From Pseudoxanthomonas daejeonensis (GTDB lineage: Bacteria; Pseudomonadota; Gammaproteobacteria; Xanthomonadales; Xanthomonadaceae): 64,000 nucleotides of DNA. Under the pieces are notes generated by a model, which was not told the origin of the DNA, searched no databases, and saw only the letters and a list, made by a program, of their open reading frames with translations. Positions 61,107 through 64,000 of this stretch are shown one piece after another (position 1 is the stretch's first letter; every line of letters starts with the position of its first letter). The stretch lies in contig NZ_PDWN01000017.1 in NCBI RefSeq assembly GCF_010093205.1, forward strand, positions 1 to 64,000, written 5' to 3'. A program made the translations under genes and the position numbers.

Positions 61107-62396
61107 ATGGACTCCTGGCAGCACATGGCCCCCCACCGCATCGCGATCGTCGGCTACGGCAGCGCCGGGCAGGCCGCAGCCCTGCTGCTCGGCCGCGACG
61201 GCCATGCGGTCACCGTGTACGAGCGCGTCGCCCGGCCCGGCCCGGTGGGCGCGGGCTTCCTGTTGCAACCCAGTGGCCTGCAGGTGCTGTGGAAGATGGG
61301 CCTGCTCGAGCCGGTGCTGCGCCACGGGGCGCGCGTGGACCGCCTGTTCGGCGACACGCCCTGCGGCCGCGCGGTGATGGACATGCGCTATGCGGGGCTG
61401 GAGTCGCGCCTGTACGGCGTAGGGCTGCAGCGCGGCGCCCTGTTCTCGATCCTCGAAGCGGCCTGGCCCGATCGCCGTCGCGCGCTGCAGGCCGGCCACG
61501 ACATCGTTTCGGTCGACCCCGAGCGCGGCGTGCTGCGCGATGCGCTGGGTGGCGAACATGGTCCGTACGACCTGGTCGTCGTCGCCGATGGCGCCGCATC
61601 GCGGCTGCGCGATGCCGTCGCCGCGCCGCGCATCGACCGGCCGTATCCCTGGGGCGCGCTGTGGTGCCTGCTGCCGGCCGGCGAGTGGCCGTGGCTGGCC
61701 GAGCTGCGCCAGCGCTACGTCGCCGCGCGCCGGATGATCGGGCTGCTGCCGGTCGGCAGTTGCCCCGGTGATGCGACCCGGCGCTTGAGCTTCTTCTGGA
61801 GCCTGCGTACCGATGCCTTCGAGGCCTGGGAAGGGCAAGGCCTTGCCGCCTGGCAGGACGAGCTGCAGCGGTTGTGGCCCGAGGCCGCGGGCGTGTTCGC
61901 GGGCATCACCGACGCCGGCCAGCTGGCGCGGGCGCGCTATCGCGACACGACCGTGAGGCACTGGCATCGCGGCCGCGTGGTGCTGCTCGGCGATGCGGCC
62001 CATTCGATGAGCCCGCAGCTGGGGCAGGGCGTCAACATGGCGCTGATGGACGCGCACGCACTGGCGCGCTCGCTGCAGGGCGAGGCATCGCTGCCGGAGG
62101 CACTGGCCGCCTATCAGCGCGAACGCCGCGCGCACGTGTGGATCTACCAGCTGTGGAGCCGATGGCTCACCCCGCTGTTCCAGTCCGAGCAGGATGTCGC
62201 GGCGAAGCTGCGCGACGCCGCGCTGTTGCCGCTGGGGCGCATGCCGGGCGGGCGTGGCCAGATGCTGCGGGTGCTGACCGGCACGCGTCGGGGACTGTTC
62301 GGCACGCTGGGGCTGGAGGACGGCTTCATCGACGCGCTCGAGCAGCCGATGCCTGCGGCCGGCTGCATCGCAGCGACGGAACAGGCGCGCGCATGA
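61107..62396 (+). CDS. FAD-dependent monooxygenase (UbiH/PHBH-like)
   Basis: A 429-aa flavoprotein: N-terminal dinucleotide fold VGYGSAGQAAALLLGRDG, the DG motif in VVVADGAASRLR and the second FAD motif VVLLGDAAHSMSPQLGQGVN. It resembles aromatic-ring or salicylate hydroxylase-type monooxygenases using NAD(P)H. The C-terminal 100 residues are helical (LWSRWLTPLFQSEQDV). The ATG at 61107 could instead be 61125 (MAPHRIAIVG). It is coupled to a VTT-domain membrane gene by ATGA overlap. Confidence 0.87.
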   Translation: MDSWQHMAPHRIAIVGYGSAGQAAALLLGRDGHAVTVYERVARPGPVGAGFLLQPSGLQVLWKMGLLEPVLRHGARVDRLFGDTPCGRAVMDMRYAGLESRLYGVGLQRGALFSILEAAWPDRRRALQAGHDIVSVDPERGVLRDALGGEHGPYDLVVVADGAASRLRDAVAAPRIDRPYPWGALWCLLPAGEWPWLAELRQRYVAARRMIGLLPVGSCPGDATRRLSFFWSLRTDAFEAWEGQGLAAWQDELQRLWPEAAGVFAGITDAGQLARARYRDTTVRHWHRGRVVLLGDAAHSMSPQLGQGVNMALMDAHALARSLQGEASLPEALAAYQRERRAHVWIYQLWSRWLTPLFQSEQDVAAKLRDAALLPLGRMPGGRGQMLRVLTGTRRGLFGTLGLEDGFIDALEQPMPAAGCIAATEQARA

Positions 62397-62833
62397 TCGC
62401 CAGCGGCATGGTCTACGGTGGCTTGTTCCTCGCCGCCTTCCTGGCCGCCACGTTGCTGCCGATGCAGTCCGAGGCGGCGCTGGTCGCGCTGCTGCTGGCC
62501 GACTATCCGCCGTGGTTGCTGGTGGCGGTGGCCAGCACCGGCAACGTGCTGGGCTCCACGCTGAACTGGTGGCTGGGGCGCGAGCTGCTGCGCTTCCAGG
62601 GGCGTCGCTGGTTTCCGGTATCGCCGGCTGCACTGACGCGCGCGCAGCACGGATATGGGCGCTGGGGCCGCTGGTCGCTGCTGCTGAGCTGGATGCCCGT
62701 GATCGGCGATCCATTGACCCTGGTCGCCGGCGTCATGCGCGAACCGCTGCGGGTATTCCTGCCGCTGGTGGTCGTGGCCAAGGCCGGGCGCTACCTCGTG
62801 CTGGCCTGGGCCACGCTGCGCTATCTCGGCTGA
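62393..62833 (+). CDS. YqaA/DedA-like VTT-domain membrane protein
   Basis: A 146-aa inner-membrane protein of the YqaA/SNARE-associated (VTT) family: LPMQSEAALVALLLADYPPW, NVLGSTLNWWLGRELLRF, and the signature GRWSLLLSWMPVIGDPLTLVAGVMR. The conserved Gly and Pro of the re-entrant loop are present. Related DedA/VTT proteins move lipids; role here unknown. Its start overlaps the flavoprotein stop (62393-62396). Confidence 0.87.
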   Translation: MIASGMVYGGLFLAAFLAATLLPMQSEAALVALLLADYPPWLLVAVASTGNVLGSTLNWWLGRELLRFQGRRWFPVSPAALTRAQHGYGRWGRWSLLLSWMPVIGDPLTLVAGVMREPLRVFLPLVVVAKAGRYLVLAWATLRYLG

Positions 62834-62874
62834 CGCGACGATCGTGTCGCCGGCGTCCGCGTCCTGAAGACGGA

Positions 62875-62908
62875 ACGGCCCGGTCCCGCAACGGCGGAAC
62901 CGGGCCGT
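62875..62908. terminator. 10-bp hairpin between the VTT-domain and SHOCT genes
   Basis: ACGGCCCGGT (62875-62884) pairs perfectly with ACCGGGCCGT (62899-62908) around a 14-nt loop in the convergent gap. No T-run follows; a likely bidirectional terminator. Confidence 0.6.
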
Positions 62909-62920
62909 GCGCGTGCCGTA

Positions 62921-63301
62921 TCAGCCGAGGGCCTTGGCCTTCAGCTTGGCGAACTCTTCGGCGTTGATGGTGCCGGCATCCAGCAGCGCCTTGGCTTCGG
63001 CGATCTGCCCGGCCGCCGACTTGCCGCCGGCGATGTTGCGGATGTAGGCATCGGTCTCCGCGCGTGCCTCATGGACCGCGGCGGCCTGGCGTTCGGACAT
63101 GCCGCGACCGCGGGCGATGATGTAGAGCAGCGCGGTGAGGAACGGCAGGAAGATCAGGCCGATGAACCAGATCGCCTTGGAGAACCCGCCCAGGTTCTTG
63201 TCGCGGAACAGGTCGACGATGATCTGGAACAGGACCAGCAGGTACGCGACCAGGACGAAGGTCATCAGGATCAGCCACACGGTATCCCAGAAATTGCTCA
63301 T
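62921..63301 (-). CDS. PLDc_N/SHOCT domain membrane protein
   Basis: A 126-aa protein: two helices (about 5-30 and 42-62) in a PLDc_N-like anchor (FWDTVWLILMTFVLVAYLLV, KAIWFIGLIFLPFLTALLYI), then a charged linker and a C-terminal SHOCT motif (EAKALLDAGTINAEEFAKLKAKAL). SHOCT motifs mediate oligomer formation. The ATG at 63301 (MSNFWDTV) has a good RBS (GGGGAGGACC on the minus strand). Role unknown. Confidence 0.82.
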   Translation of the reverse strand: MSNFWDTVWLILMTFVLVAYLLVLFQIIVDLFRDKNLGGFSKAIWFIGLIFLPFLTALLYIIARGRGMSERQAAAVHEARAETDAYIRNIAGGKSAAGQIAEAKALLDAGTINAEEFAKLKAKALG

Positions 63302-63532
63302 CTTTTCGGTCCTCCCCTTGCAGTGACTACGATGGTGGACGCCTGACCATGCCCCCCATGAAAGGCGCTGTGTGTCGCCGGTCACACTAGCACCGGTGCC
63401 ATGACAAGTCATTGGCAGGGCATCTGGGGCGTGTTTGCGATGCGCGATGCCGTGGATGCGCGGCGTCGCGGTGCGCAACGCGCAGGCCACGGAGTCGCGG
63501 TACGCTTTGGCTCCTGGGCCAGGGGAATGGCG

Positions 63533-64000
63533 ATGTCGGGGGGCGCGATGATCATGCGAATGGGGTGGGCCGCGATGTGCGCGGGCCTGTTGGTTTCACC
63601 CGTGGCGGACGCGGCGCGGGATTTCGCCTGGCCCGATGGCAGGAGGGCCGCGGTCAGCCTGTCCTACGACGACGCGCTGGATTCGCAGCTGGACAACGCG
63701 ATCCCCGCGCTGGACCGGCATGGACTGAAGGGCACGTTCTACCTGGTGCCCGCGAACGAGCCGGTGCGACTGCGCATGGAGGGCTGGCGTGCCGCGGCGC
63801 GCAACGGCCACGAACTGGGCAACCACAGCCTGTTCCACCAGTGCTCGGCGCAGGGCGCGGGCCGCGAATGGGTGCAGCCCGAACGCGACCTCGATGGCGT
63901 CAGCGTCGCGCAGATGCGCGAACAGGTGGTGCTGGCCAACACGTTCCTGCAGGCGCTCGACGGACGCAGCGACGGGCGTACCTTCACCGCGCCCTGCGGC
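63533..64000 (+). CDS. Polysaccharide deacetylase (CE4), truncated by the window end
   Basis: The 5' 156 codons of a secreted CE4/NodB-fold enzyme. A signal peptide (MIMRMGWAAMCAGLLVSPVADA) is followed by RRAAVSLSYDDALDSQ with the motif 1 Asp pair (TFDD-like, here SYDD), GTFYLVPAN, and HELGNHSLFH, the metal-binding H-(S/T)-x3-H motif 2. The frame runs off the end at a TFTAPCG strand (motif 3). The ATG at 63533 lies seven bases after AGGGG; other in-frame ATGs lie at 63527, 63548, 63554 and 63560. It should deacetylate a surface polysaccharide or chitin-like polymer. Confidence 0.82.
   Translation, partial: MSGGAMIMRMGWAAMCAGLLVSPVADAARDFAWPDGRRAAVSLSYDDALDSQLDNAIPALDRHGLKGTFYLVPANEPVRLRMEGWRAAARNGHELGNHSLFHQCSAQGAGREWVQPERDLDGVSVAQMREQVVLANTFLQALDGRSDGRTFTAPCG

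Overview
The window is high-GC gammaproteobacterial chromosome, most like Xanthomonadaceae (Lysobacter, Luteimonas or Pseudoxanthomonas type). This is an inference from three things: strong G/C third-position use; many dispersed GTAGGAGCGGGC inverted repeats; and gene content such as RarD, a split NrdJ, a YqjD/YqjE-like pair, an AlgP/H1-like KAA-repeat protein and a GH20/GH27 set. No tRNA, rRNA, CRISPR array, integrase or transposase gene was seen.

Layout. 0.4-3.4 kb: a host-attachment-family protein, DUF3016, and two EamA exporters (the second is RarD). 3.7-8.3 kb (minus): a MacAB-like operon of adaptor, ATPase and two FtsX-type permeases. 8.6-12.8 kb (plus): an ABC-2 exporter (ATPase plus permease), a DesK-like kinase and a NarL-type regulator, with a 120-bp tandem repeat array between kinase and regulator. 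12.8-17.6 kb: a membrane protein, a CHASE3-GAF-GGDEF cyclase, and an M17 peptidase/HAD phosphatase pair. 17.6-18.2 kb is a second repeat cluster. 18.2-22.3 kb (minus): AI-2E transporter, an envelope membrane operon (DUF883, YqjE-like holin, small membrane protein) and a Do-type periplasmic protease.

22.4-26.9 kb is the most striking part. A class II (B12-dependent) ribonucleotide reductase is split into NrdJa and NrdJb, with a Lys/Ala-rich histone-H1-like gene between them. A long leader able to fold two mutually exclusive ways precedes nrdJa. Inside nrdJb is an A9 tract containing a dnaX-like slippery heptamer in the correct frame, with a stop codon two codons later in the -1 frame. A strong intrinsic terminator closes the locus. 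26.9-29.1 kb is a lower-GC island: a 504-aa P-loop ATPase with a C-terminal zinc finger, then a small HExxH (M41-like) peptidase lying between perfect 22-bp direct repeats.

29-43 kb carries mostly secreted or envelope accessory proteins: small membrane proteins, a degenerate M23 protein, an LPMO-like protein, an S33 peptidase, FKBP, a YCII protein, an esterase, lipoproteins, a GH20 hexosaminidase, GNAT and NTF2-like proteins. A 63-bp tandem repeat lies at 32 kb. 43-55.7 kb holds a catalase-family protein, an MFS carrier, DUF1456, membrane proteins, an orphan contractile-tail sheath protein, VOC and methyltransferase genes and a GH27 alpha-galactosidase. 55.7-64 kb: an autoregulated ArsR/SRPBCC pair with a leaderless-looking promoter flanked by twin operators, a Ca2+/H+ antiporter, a K+ channel, an SMP-30-like protein/APC permease pair, an FAD monooxygenase/VTT membrane protein pair, a SHOCT protein, and a polysaccharide deacetylase cut by the window end.
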